Shown here piece after piece: positions 1 to 5,037 of a stretch of DNA of 5,684 nucleotides. The notes beneath the pieces are model-generated. The model worked only from the letters and a program-made list of their open reading frames with translations, was not told the origin of the DNA and ran no database searches. The translations under genes were made by a program, and so were the position numbers. Position 1 is the stretch's first letter, and every line of letters starts with the position of its first letter. Where the stretch lies: the NCBI GenBank assembly GCA_002293455.1, contig DBDH01000001.1, positions 1 through 5,684 of the forward strand, written 5' to 3'. The stretch is from Treponema sp. UBA937. Lineage in GTDB: Bacteria; Spirochaetota; Spirochaetia; Treponematales; Breznakiellaceae.

Positions 1-28
1 AATACCTTTTTTGAACGCCGCAGCTATC

Positions 29-61
29 GCCTGCATGGCAGGCAGAGGGTATTAAACCCTC
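29..61. repeat. Two tandem small hairpins upstream of the aldo/keto reductase
   Basis: Two perfect 6-bp inverted repeats lie one base apart. GCCTGC at 29-34 pairs with GCAGGC at 38-43 across a 3-base loop. GAGGGT at 45-50 pairs with ACCCTC at 56-61 across a 5-base loop. Neither is followed by a T-run, so they are not classical intrinsic terminators. A T-run at 7-12 lies before them and may be the tail of an upstream terminator outside the window. They could be 5' UTR structures of the following mRNA or an end structure of the previous one. I see no convincing promoter in positions 1-80. Confidence 0.5.
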
Positions 62-92
62 AACACGAATAAAAAGGCAGATGGAGGAAAAA

Positions 93-1184
93 ATGATTTA
101 TCGGGATTATGGAAAAACAGGTAAGAAAGTATCTCTGTTGGGATTCGGCGGAATGCGTTTTAAAGAAGTAGATAATCATGATACATGCATTCAAATGATG
201 CTCACCGCGGCCCGCGGCGGAGTTACGTATTTTGATACTGCCCCGGGATATTTTGGAACCCGGAGCGAATCTGTTTTTGGCGAAGGTTTTGCTGAATTGC
301 GGCGCCAAAATCTTCCGTATTACGTGGCAACAAAAACATTCGCGGCGTCGGAATCAAAAATTCGCGCGGAAATAGAAGCGCAGCTTCAGCGGCTGAATAT
401 TCCGGCTATCGATTTTTATCATATGTGGTGTATTAAGAGTCCGCAGGAATGGCAGGACCGGAAACAAGCCGGAATTGTTCAGGCTTTTCAAAAATTAAAA
501 GAGGAAGGACTTATCAAACATATTTGTGTTTCCAGTCATCTTACCCAGGATGAAATCGAAAATCTTCTTATGGAAGATGTGTTTGAAGGGGTTTTGATGG
601 GATATTCCGCTTACAATTTTAAAACAAGGGAAAAGGCGTTTAACGCCGTCCGCGCAAAGGGTTTGGGCGCGGTAGTTATGAATCCGCTTGGCGGAGGAAT
701 CATTCCCGATCATCCTGAACTCTTTGAATACCTTAAACGTGTTCCGGAAGAATCCGTTGTGGATGCCGCGTTGCATTTTCTTTGGGATCACGCGGACATC
801 AGTACAACCCTCGTAGGATTCAGTGATGAATCGGAGGTGAAGGACGCGCTTAGAGCGATGGATAATTATGTCCCCAGAACCGCCGCCGAGTTTGAAGCGG
901 TAAAAAACGCCTCCGCGAGTTCCATGGAAGGGCTTTGCACAGGATGCGGATATTGTGAAGATTGTCCCCAGAACATTCCCATCCCTCAATACATGGATGC
1001 GTATAATCAAAAATTGCTCAACCGCGGCAATACAAAGGCAATTGGTGATCGTTTAACGATGCATTGGGGACTTAGCCTCGAACAGGCGGGAACATGTGTT
1101 GCGTGTGCTCAATGCGAAGCTGCCTGCACGCAGCATCTCCCCATTATAGAAAGACTCAAGGAGATTTCCCAATTAGGGATGTAA
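93..1184 (+). CDS. Aldo/keto reductase with C-terminal double 4Fe-4S ferredoxin-like domain
   Basis: This encodes a 363-residue predicted NAD(P)-linked oxidoreductase of the aldo/keto reductase fold fused to an iron-sulfur tail, a known family architecture whose substrates are mostly uncharacterised. Residues 1 to about 260 form the TIM barrel. It opens with YRDYGKTGKKVSLLGFGG, and the expected catalytic tetrad is visible: Asp48 (FDTA), Tyr53 (PGYFG), Lys81 (ATKT) and His110 (FYH). Residues 282-291 carry CxxCxxCxxCP and residues 335-345 carry CxxCxxCxxxC, enough for two 4Fe-4S clusters. No signal peptide or membrane segment is seen, so it is probably cytoplasmic. The ATG at 93 is preferred over the in-frame ATG at 81 because GGAGG at 83-87 sits 5 bases upstream of it, while the earlier start has only a weak site. 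The gene ends 2 bases before asnA, so the two are probably co-transcribed; no shared pathway is obvious. The fold and clusters are clear; the substrate is unknown. Confidence 0.9.
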   Translation: MIYRDYGKTGKKVSLLGFGGMRFKEVDNHDTCIQMMLTAARGGVTYFDTAPGYFGTRSESVFGEGFAELRRQNLPYYVATKTFAASESKIRAEIEAQLQRLNIPAIDFYHMWCIKSPQEWQDRKQAGIVQAFQKLKEEGLIKHICVSSHLTQDEIENLLMEDVFEGVLMGYSAYNFKTREKAFNAVRAKGLGAVVMNPLGGGIIPDHPELFEYLKRVPEESVVDAALHFLWDHADISTTLVGFSDESEVKDALRAMDNYVPRTAAEFEAVKNASASSMEGLCTGCGYCEDCPQNIPIPQYMDAYNQKLLNRGNTKAIGDRLTMHWGLSLEQAGTCVACAQCEAACTQHLPIIERLKEISQLGM

Positions 1185-1186
1185 CT

Positions 1187-2218
1187 ATGCAAATTTTACC
1201 ATCAGATTATGCTCCTCTTTTGAATTTAAAAGAAACCGAGCACGCGATTAAGCTCGTGAAAGATTTTTTTGAGAGAAGCCTTTCCGCTGAACTTCGCCTT
1301 TCAAGGGTTACAAGTCCTATTTTTGTTCCCAGAGGATCGGGAATAAATGATGATTTGAACGGTATCGAACGCCCGGTTCGGTTTCCCGTTAAAAGAATGG
1401 ACGATGCCGAAATGGAGGTCGTTCAGTCCCTTGCAAAATGGAAGCGGATGGCTCTGGCAAATTACGGTTACGGCATCGGAAAGGGCCTTTACACCGATAT
1501 GAACGCCCTCCGTCCCGATGATGATATTGACGCGATTCATTCCATATACGTCGATCAATGGGATTGGGAACTGGTTATGCGGGAAGAAGACCGGACAAGG
1601 GCTTTCATTACCAACATCGTCAATCGAATATATGAAATCATGAAGCAGACCGAATTTGTGGTTTGTGAACAATATCCAAAGATACAGCCCGTACTCCCGG
1701 AAAAGATTGTTCATATTCATGCCGAAGAAGTTTTGCGGCGCTATCCGAAACTGAGTCCCGCCGAACGGGAAAAGGAACTTGCGCGGGAATACGGCGCTTT
1801 GTTTATTTCAGGAATCGGCTGTGCCTTAAGCGACGGAAGCAGTCATGGCGGCCGCGCCCCCGATTACGATGATTGGTGTACGATAGCGGAAGACGGTTTT
1901 CCGGGGCTTAACGGTGATATTATCGTTTGGGATCATGTCCGGCAGGATTCTATGGAACTTTCATCAATGGGAATCCGCGTGAATCGCGAAAGCCTTCAAA
2001 AACAGCTTGAGATACGGGGCATGGAAGAGCGGAAAAATCTTTTCTGGCACACACGCCTTCTTGCGGGGGACTTTCCCCAGACCATTGGCGGAGGAATCGG
2101 ACAATCACGGCTTTGCATGTTCTTCCTGAAAAAAGCTCATATCGGCGAAGTGCAGGCATCGGTATGGCCGGAAGAAACTTTGGCATTGTGTAAAAAGCGG
2201 AATGTTCCATTGATGTGA
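1187..2218 (+). CDS. asnA: Aspartate-ammonia ligase (asparagine synthetase A)
   Basis: AsnA makes asparagine from aspartate, ammonia and ATP via an aspartyl-adenylate, in the cytoplasm. It is the ammonia-dependent enzyme related to class II aminoacyl-tRNA synthetases, not the glutamine-using AsnB. The 343-residue product is close to the usual length of about 330. Recognisable family blocks are SGINDDLNG (51-59), GLYTDMNALRPDD (100-112), HSIYVDQWDWE (118-128), SSHGGRAPDYDDW (218-230), ELSSMGIRV (257-265) and, near the C-terminus, GGGIGQSR (301-308), the motif-3-like ATP-site segment. The frame is open further upstream to an ATG at 1094, but that lies inside the reductase gene. The ATG at 1187 is chosen because AGGGA at 1175-1179 sits 7 bases before it and the product then starts where AsnA proteins normally do. 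The 2-base gap to the preceding stop codon points to translational coupling. Confidence 0.96.
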   Translation: MQILPSDYAPLLNLKETEHAIKLVKDFFERSLSAELRLSRVTSPIFVPRGSGINDDLNGIERPVRFPVKRMDDAEMEVVQSLAKWKRMALANYGYGIGKGLYTDMNALRPDDDIDAIHSIYVDQWDWELVMREEDRTRAFITNIVNRIYEIMKQTEFVVCEQYPKIQPVLPEKIVHIHAEEVLRRYPKLSPAEREKELAREYGALFISGIGCALSDGSSHGGRAPDYDDWCTIAEDGFPGLNGDIIVWDHVRQDSMELSSMGIRVNRESLQKQLEIRGMEERKNLFWHTRLLAGDFPQTIGGGIGQSRLCMFFLKKAHIGEVQASVWPEETLALCKKRNVPLM

Positions 2219-2238
2219 TGACCAAATGGAGAATTACT

Positions 2239-2256
2239 GGAAAAAATGATTTTTCC
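2239..2256. terminator. Possible weak terminator hairpin after asnA
   Basis: GGAAAAA at 2239-2245 pairs perfectly with TTTTTCC at 2250-2256 across the loop ATGA. The stem carries an A-tract on one side and a T-tract on the other, so it could act in either direction. Only two G-C pairs close the stem and no T-run follows it, so termination efficiency is uncertain. Its place between the asnA stop codon and the next promoter supports a boundary role. Confidence 0.45.
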
Positions 2257-2261
2257 CGCTC

Positions 2262-2290
2262 TTGACACAAGTGCCGAATCCTGATATTTT
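2262..2290 (+). promoter_or_regulatory. Near-consensus sigma-70-type promoter for tRNA-Thr
   Basis: A perfect -35 box TTGACA lies at 2262-2267. After a 17-base spacer comes TATTTT (2285-2290), which matches the -10 consensus at four of six positions and is preceded by an extended -10 TG at 2282-2283. A start near 2297 would give a 5' leader of roughly 14 bases before the tRNA. This is the best promoter I can see in the window and may also feed rpmG downstream. Confidence 0.75.
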
Positions 2291-2310
2291 CTTAGAACCG
2301 GTGATTTTTT

Positions 2311-2383
2311 GCCCTTGTAGCTCAGTCGGTAGAGCACATCCATGGTAAGGATGTGGTCAGCGGTTCGATTCCGCTCGAGGGCT
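2311..2383 (+). tRNA. tRNA-Thr (anticodon GGT)
   Basis: A full 73-base cloverleaf folds. The acceptor stem is 2311-2317 with 2376-2382 (one G-U pair). The D-stem is GCTC 2320-2323 with GAGC 2332-2335. The anticodon stem is CATCC 2337-2341 with GGATG 2349-2353. The T-stem is AGCGG 2359-2363 with CCGCT 2371-2375 around the loop TTCGATT. The anticodon loop ATGGTAA places GGT at 2344-2346, reading ACC and ACU threonine codons. The discriminator is T2383. CCA is not encoded, so it must be added after transcription. A strong promoter lies just upstream. Confidence 0.96.
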
Positions 2384-2392
2384 TTTGTATCC

Positions 2393-2447
2393 TTCGAGGG
2401 TGGAGCAATAAGTCAAGGCGGGCGCTGTTTCGCGTCTTCCACTCGAA
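2393..2447 (+). other. Bulged stem-loop between tRNA-Thr and rpmG
   Basis: TTCGAG at 2393-2398 pairs with CTCGAA at 2442-2447. After a 2-base bulge (GG), TGGA at 2401-2404 pairs with TCCA at 2438-2441, giving a 10-bp stem. Inside it, GGCGC at 2421-2425 pairs with GCGTC at 2432-2436 (one G-U) around a 6-base loop. No T-tract follows, so this does not look like an intrinsic terminator. It could be an RNA-processing signal separating the tRNA from the rpmG message, or part of the rpmG 5' UTR. I found no convincing separate promoter between 2384 and 2508. Confidence 0.5.
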
Positions 2448-2508
2448 AGATAAATTGGTTACAGAAATAATTGTGTTCCGGCTGTTCGGAATGTAAGGGG
2501 ATAGATAT

Positions 2509-2682
2509 ATGGCAAGCAAAAAACAAATTGTGGAATTGATCGCTCTTCAATGCACCGAATGTAAGCGTAAAAATTATACTACCAGTAAAAATCGGCGTAA
2601 TATGCAGGAAAAGCTTGAATTAAACAAGTATTGTCCTTTTGACCGTAAACATACCCTGCATAAAGAAACCAAAGTAAAGTGA
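2509..2682 (+). CDS. rpmG: 50S ribosomal protein L33
   Basis: L33 is a small structural protein of the large ribosomal subunit. The 57-residue product starts MASKKQIVELIAL and shows the family core NYTTSKNRRNMQEKLELNKY (23-41) and the C-terminal KHTLHKE (47-53). It has a zinc-ribbon-type CTEC (Cys15, Cys18). The second knuckle reads CPFD (Cys42 to Asp45), so the fourth Cys of full zinc-binding L33 is replaced by Asp. The ATG at 2509 has GGGG at 2497-2500 as its ribosome-binding site, 8 bases away. The stop codon TGA (2680-2682) overlaps the start of a strong inverted repeat. Placement just upstream of tRNA-Trp, secE and nusG fits conserved bacterial gene order. Confidence 0.95.
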   Translation: MASKKQIVELIALQCTECKRKNYTTSKNRRNMQEKLELNKYCPFDRKHTLHKETKVK

Positions 2683-2721
2683 TAGTATTCCAAAACCATA
2701 CCTGCGTTTTGGAATACTATC
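2681..2721 (+). terminator. Perfect 16-bp hairpin beginning in the rpmG stop codon
   Basis: GATAGTATTCCAAAAC at 2681-2696 pairs without mismatch with GTTTTGGAATACTATC at 2706-2721, around a 9-base loop (2697-2705). The stem base falls within the TGA of rpmG. No T-run follows directly, so on its own it is more likely a 3'-end stabilising or processing hairpin. With the A/T-stem hairpin just downstream it probably forms a composite rpmG terminator. Confidence 0.7.
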
Positions 2722-2724
2722 TTG

Positions 2725-2752
2725 GAAAAAACGTCAAAAGCCGTTTTTTCTT
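2725..2752 (+). terminator. Intrinsic-terminator-like hairpin downstream of rpmG
   Basis: GAAAAAACG at 2725-2733 pairs perfectly with CGTTTTTTC at 2742-2750 around an 8-base loop. The six-T run forms the 3' arm and TT follows it. A mirrored A-run on the 5' arm would allow function on both strands, although the next gene is also on the + strand. It is the better T-tract candidate for ending the rpmG transcript. Confidence 0.6.
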
Positions 2753-2767
2753 AATACTTCTAGGGTT

Positions 2768-2797
2768 AAAAGTTGAAAACTTTAGTTTTTAACTTTT
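2768..2797. repeat. AT-rich imperfect palindrome abutting tRNA-Trp
   Basis: AAAAGTTGAAAACT at 2768-2781 is complementary to AGTTTTTAACTTTT at 2784-2797, with one G-U pair. The two arms are only 2 bases apart, so the real loop must open the innermost pairs. An outer pairing of CTAGG (2760-2764) with CCTAG (2805-2809) would take in the first two bases of the tRNA. It could be a cruciform, an intergenic repeat or a third terminator. A weak promoter reading (TTGAAA at 2773, TTTAAA at 2796, 17-base spacer) overlaps it but would start transcription at the first base of the tRNA, so I do not call it. Confidence 0.55.
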
Positions 2798-2807
2798 TAA
2801 AATACCT

Positions 2808-2880
2808 AGGCCAGTAGCTCTAATGGTAGAGCGTCGGTCTCCAAAACCGAATGTTGTGGGTTCGAGTCCTACCTGGCCTG
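2808..2880 (+). tRNA. tRNA-Trp (anticodon CCA)
   Basis: A 73-base cloverleaf folds cleanly. The acceptor stem AGGCCAG 2808-2814 pairs with CTGGCCT 2873-2879. The D-stem is GCTC 2817-2820 with GAGC 2829-2832. The anticodon stem is TCGGT 2834-2838 with ACCGA 2846-2850. The T-stem is GTGGG 2856-2860 with CCTAC 2868-2872 (one G-U) around TTCGAGT. The loop CTCCAAA places the anticodon CCA at 2841-2843, and the discriminator G2880 is the base expected for bacterial tRNA-Trp. The 3' CCA is not encoded. tRNA-Trp just before secE-nusG is a recurrent bacterial arrangement and suggests co-transcription with secE. Confidence 0.97.
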
Positions 2881-2911
2881 TAAGAATGTGAAAGGACGGG
2901 TAGGACTCGAA
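2861..2911 (+). repeat. Inverted repeat: tRNA-Trp T-arm and its exact reverse complement downstream
   Basis: TTCGAGTCCTACC at 2861-2873 covers the T-loop, the 3' half of the T-stem and the first acceptor base. Its exact 13-base reverse complement, GGTAGGACTCGAA, is at 2899-2911 in the spacer before secE. A U-G pair (2874 with 2898) and a G-C pair (2875 with 2897) would extend the helix to 15 pairs in the precursor RNA, with a 21-base loop. That pairing cannot coexist with the folded T-arm. A competing local pairing of CGGG (2897-2900) with CCCG (2920-2923) would sequester part of the downstream arm. What it does is unknown. Confidence 0.75.
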
Positions 2912-2984
2912 GGGTTTTGCCCGCCGTTGAGAATAGGTCCTGTTTGGCTTGTGCGGGAAAAATGTCTTATAGATGAGGAATGGT

Positions 2985-3167
2985 ATGAAAAAGTTGGTAC
3001 AATTCATAAAAGAATCCTACGCCGAGCTTCGGAGGGTTGTCTGGCCCGGCAAGGATAATGTTATTAGTTCTGTCAAAGTCGTTTTGATTTCCACGGTAAT
3101 ATTCGCGGTAGTTCTTGGCTTGGTGGATATGCTTTTGCTTGCCGGTGTGCAGATTCTTTTCGGATAA
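2985..3167 (+). CDS. secE: Preprotein translocase subunit SecE
   Basis: SecE is the small essential subunit that clamps the SecY channel in the inner-membrane SecYEG translocon. The product is 60 residues with a single membrane span, typical of the short SecE form. The cytoplasmic N-terminal amphipathic part carries the signature ELRRVVWP (14-21), followed by a hydrophobic span at about 29-57. The ATG at 2985 is preferred to the in-frame ATG at 2973 because AGGA at 2976-2979 then lies 5 bases before the start, and the product begins MKKLVQFIKE as usual. It ends 9 bases before nusG, whose ribosome-binding site overlaps its stop codon, so the two are co-translated neighbours. Confidence 0.95.
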   Translation: MKKLVQFIKESYAELRRVVWPGKDNVISSVKVVLISTVIFAVVLGLVDMLLLAGVQILFG

Positions 3168-3176
3168 AGGTTCAAT

Positions 3177-3734
3177 ATGGCAACTGGTTGGTATGTTCTC
3201 CATACATATTCCGGATATGAGAACAAAATCGAGAAAACCATCCGTATGATGATGGATGTTGGTGATCTTGATAAAGAAGTTGTTCGGGATGTAAAAGTTC
3301 CTCAGGAAGAAGTGGTCGAAGTCAAAGACGGAAAGAAGCGTACCATGACGAAAAAATTTCTTCCTGGGTATATCCTCGTCGAGTTGGATCTTCCTGATCT
3401 GGGTTGGAAAGAATCTTGTTCAAAAATAAAAAAAATTCAGGGTGTAACGGGTTTTGTAGGTACTCCCGCCGATAGAAGGCCTCAGCCTTTATCTGGTGAT
3501 GAAGCCCGCGCTATCTTGCAAAAAGCGGGAGAAATAAAGGGCGAGAGGGTTGTCCGGCCCCGGCAGTCATTTAATGTCGGCGAACAGGTTAAAATCATCG
3601 ATGGTCCTTTTGAATCCTTTACCGGTGTTATTGAAGAAGTTAACACGGAAAAAAACAAGCTGAAAGTTATGGTTGGGATTTTTGGAAGAAATACGCCTGT
3701 TGAGGTCGATCTTCTTCAGGTGGAAAAACTGTAG
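3177..3734 (+). CDS. nusG: Transcription termination/antitermination factor NusG
   Basis: NusG binds RNA polymerase during elongation, suppresses pausing, and links the polymerase to Rho or to ribosomal protein S10. The 185-residue product is of normal length. The N-terminal NGN domain spans about 1-110, with WYVLHTYSGYENKI near the start, KKFLPGYILVEL (59-70) and the GVTGFVGT segment (89-96). The KOW domain spans about 131-185, with GEQVKIIDGPFESFTGVIEE (135-154) and the closing VDLLQVEKL. The acidic and basic stretch at 45-60 is a linker-like insert seen in many NusG proteins. The start at 3177 follows AAAGG at 3166-3170 with a 6-base gap, overlapping the secE stop codon. A 189-base non-coding leader, not another gene, follows. 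Confidence 0.97.
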   Translation: MATGWYVLHTYSGYENKIEKTIRMMMDVGDLDKEVVRDVKVPQEEVVEVKDGKKRTMTKKFLPGYILVELDLPDLGWKESCSKIKKIQGVTGFVGTPADRRPQPLSGDEARAILQKAGEIKGERVVRPRQSFNVGEQVKIIDGPFESFTGVIEEVNTEKNKLKVMVGIFGRNTPVEVDLLQVEKL

Positions 3735-3923
3735 CTTGCGATAAAGGCTAAGCGGCGTTTCGTTGAGAAATCGACATAGACGCTTCTCATATATTCCGGC
3801 GGATTATTCCCCGGACAGAGGTGTTACCTCCAGAGAATGGGAGTTTTCATCTGTATAACAGAGCATGAAAACGCTACCCCGGAGCCTTTAAGGAGCCGGG
3901 TATACCACAAAAGGAGAAAATGA
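3735..3923 (+). promoter_or_regulatory. Structured non-coding leader of the rplK-rplA-rplJ operon
   Basis: These 189 bases have no supported gene but several consecutive hairpins. (1) AAGCG 3750-3754 with CGCTT 3781-3785, enclosing CGTTTC 3756-3761 with GAAA 3767-3770 and CG 3772-3773; an exclusive alternative pairs TGAGAA 3764-3769 with TTCTCA 3784-3789. (2) TCCGG 3795-3799 with CCGGA 3811-3815, enclosing GGA with TCC. (3) GAGGT 3818-3822 with ACCTC 3826-3830. (4) GTTTTCAT 3843-3850 with ATGAAAAC 3865-3872, topped by CTGT with ACAG. (5) CCCGG 3878-3882 with CCGGG 3896-3900. L11-operon leaders commonly carry an L1-binding autoregulatory site, and GGGAG (3839-3843) and TGAAA (3866-3870) recall the two strands of that motif. 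The flanking helices do not form convincingly here, so L1 binding is only a hypothesis. Confidence 0.6.
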
Positions 3924-4355
3924 ATGGCAAAGAAAAAAGTCACCGCGCTTATCAAATTGCAGTGTCCCGCCGGAAAGGCTACTCCGGCTCCGCCCGTAGG
4001 TCCGGCTCTCGGTCCTCATGGCGTCAGCGCTCCGCAGTTTGTCCAGCAGTTCAACGACAAAACCAAATCCATGGAACCCGGATTGATTATTCCGGTTGTC
4101 ATTACCGTGTATTCGGACAAATCTTTTACCTTCATTCTCAAGACCCCTCCCGCGGCTGTCTTAATCAAGAAAGCCATAGGAATCGATAAAGGGTCGGGAG
4201 AACCCCACAAAAATAAAGTGGGCAAACTTTCCAAAGCAAAACTTGAGGAAATCGCAAAATTGAAGGCGCCGGATCTTTCCGCAATCGATGTTGATGGAGC
4301 GATGAAGATTATTGCCGGAACCGCCCGGTCCATGGGCGTTGAGGTGGAGGGCTGA
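3924..4355 (+). CDS. rplK: 50S ribosomal protein L11
   Basis: L11 binds the GTPase-associated region of 23S rRNA at the base of the L10-L12 stalk. It supports factor-dependent steps and, in many bacteria, the stringent response. The product is 143 residues, the normal length. The N-terminal domain (about 1-70) carries LQCPAGKATPAPPVGPALG (12-30) and GPHGVSAPQFVQQFN (30-44). The C-terminal rRNA-binding domain (about 74-143) begins with TPPAAVLIKKA (74-84) and carries GSGEPHKNKVGKLS (90-103), followed by the IDVDGAMKIIAGTARSMGV helix-turn segment (121-139). AAGGAG at 3911-3916 lies 7 bases before the ATG. An ATG four bases earlier (3920) is in another frame and gives no recognisable protein. 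rplA starts one base after the stop codon. Confidence 0.98.
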   Translation: MAKKKVTALIKLQCPAGKATPAPPVGPALGPHGVSAPQFVQQFNDKTKSMEPGLIIPVVITVYSDKSFTFILKTPPAAVLIKKAIGIDKGSGEPHKNKVGKLSKAKLEEIAKLKAPDLSAIDVDGAMKIIAGTARSMGVEVEG

Positions 4356-4356
4356 T

Positions 4357-5034
4357 ATGAGACACGGAAAAAAATATCGGGAAAGCCTGAAAAAGTATGA
4401 CGCTTCCGCGATATTCGAGCTTAAAGCCGCTTTGGATCAGGTAAAGGGTCTCGCGTTCGCTAAGTTTGATGAAACGGTTGATCTCTCGGTAAAACTTAAC
4501 TTGAAGAAAAGCCAGTCTGTTCGTGATACCGTAGTGCTTCCGAATCAATTCCGGGGCGAAAAGAGAATCCTTGTTTTCTGCAAAAGCGATAAAGAAAAGG
4601 AAGCCCAGGAAGCTGGCGCCACTTATGTCGGCGCGGAAGACCTTATCGAAAAAGTTAAAGGCGGATGGCTCGACTTTGATGTCGCGGTTGCCACCCCCGA
4701 TATGATGAAAGATGTCGGTAAACTTGGTATGGTGCTGGGCCGCAGAGGTCTTATGCCGAATCCTAAAACAGGAACCGTTACCTTCGACCTTAAAGGTGCT
4801 CTTTCTGAACTGAAAAAAGGCCGGGTAGAATTCCGCGCCGATAAAACCGGCGTCGTGCATCTCGCGGTCGGAAAAGTTTCTATGGATGGCGAAAAACTTG
4901 CCGAGAATATTCAGGCTGTAATGGCTGAAATTAAGCGGAAAAAACCTGCTGACGCAAAGGGTGATTACATTCAAACTGTGTCAGTGAGTTCAACCATGGG
5001 ACCCGGCGTTTGGGTTTCCATAAGAGAGGAGTAA
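4357..5034 (+). CDS. rplA: 50S ribosomal protein L1
   Basis: L1 binds the mobile L1 stalk of 23S rRNA, helps release deacylated tRNA from the E site, and in many bacteria represses its own L11 operon by binding the mRNA leader. The 225-residue product is of normal length. The N-terminal HGKKYRESLKKYD (3-15) is typical. The signature LGRRGLMPNPKTGT is at 127-140, followed by GRVEFRADKTGVVHLAVGKV (155-174). The end is SSTMGPGVWV (211-220). The frame is open upstream into rplK, but the ATG at 4357 has GGAGG at 4346-4350, 6 bases away, inside the rplK coding end. The single base between the rplK stop and this ATG makes translational coupling very likely. Confidence 0.98.
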   Translation: MRHGKKYRESLKKYDASAIFELKAALDQVKGLAFAKFDETVDLSVKLNLKKSQSVRDTVVLPNQFRGEKRILVFCKSDKEKEAQEAGATYVGAEDLIEKVKGGWLDFDVAVATPDMMKDVGKLGMVLGRRGLMPNPKTGTVTFDLKGALSELKKGRVEFRADKTGVVHLAVGKVSMDGEKLAENIQAVMAEIKRKKPADAKGDYIQTVSVSSTMGPGVWVSIREE

Positions 5035-5037
5035 GCC

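Noticed and set aside
1094..1186. An N-terminal extension of AsnA by 31 residues
   Set aside because: The region is the coding end of the reductase (its second 4Fe-4S motif). The ATG at 1187 has its own ribosome-binding site and gives the normal AsnA start.
2322..2519. Open frame on the minus strand across tRNA-Thr, with a peptide reading GIEPLT
   Set aside because: This is the well-known false ORF obtained by translating a tRNA gene on the antisense strand; the cloverleaf explains the sequence.
2899..2923. A second tRNA on the minus strand suggested by TTCGAGTCCTACC read in reverse
   Set aside because: The bases before it on that strand do not form the matching T-stem, and no D-arm, anticodon arm or acceptor stem can be built.
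2944..2973. A possible secE promoter (TTGGCT at 2944, TATAGA at 2968)
   Set aside because: Both boxes are weak, and the predicted start would fall beyond the secE ribosome-binding site.
2789..3007. Open frame on the minus strand across tRNA-Trp, with a peptide reading GLEPTTFG
   Set aside because: Same antisense-tRNA artefact. It also overlaps the secE start and has no supporting ribosome-binding site.
3763..3795. A possible promoter in the rplK leader (TTGAGA at 3763, TATATT at 3790)
   Set aside because: The 21-base spacer is too long for a standard promoter, and the elements overlap RNA hairpin arms. Not called without start-site data.
3839..3876. A definite L1-binding site mimicking the 23S rRNA L1 stalk
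   Set aside because: GAG and TGAAA strands are present, but the two flanking helices needed by the motif pair poorly (only about three pairs on one side), and the local 8-bp hairpin would bury TGAAA. Kept only as a hypothesis in the leader entry.
4309..4974. A 221-codon open frame antisense to rplA
   Set aside because: It lies wholly opposite the highly conserved L1 and L11 genes, shows no domain I recognise, and is a composition shadow of the + strand gene.
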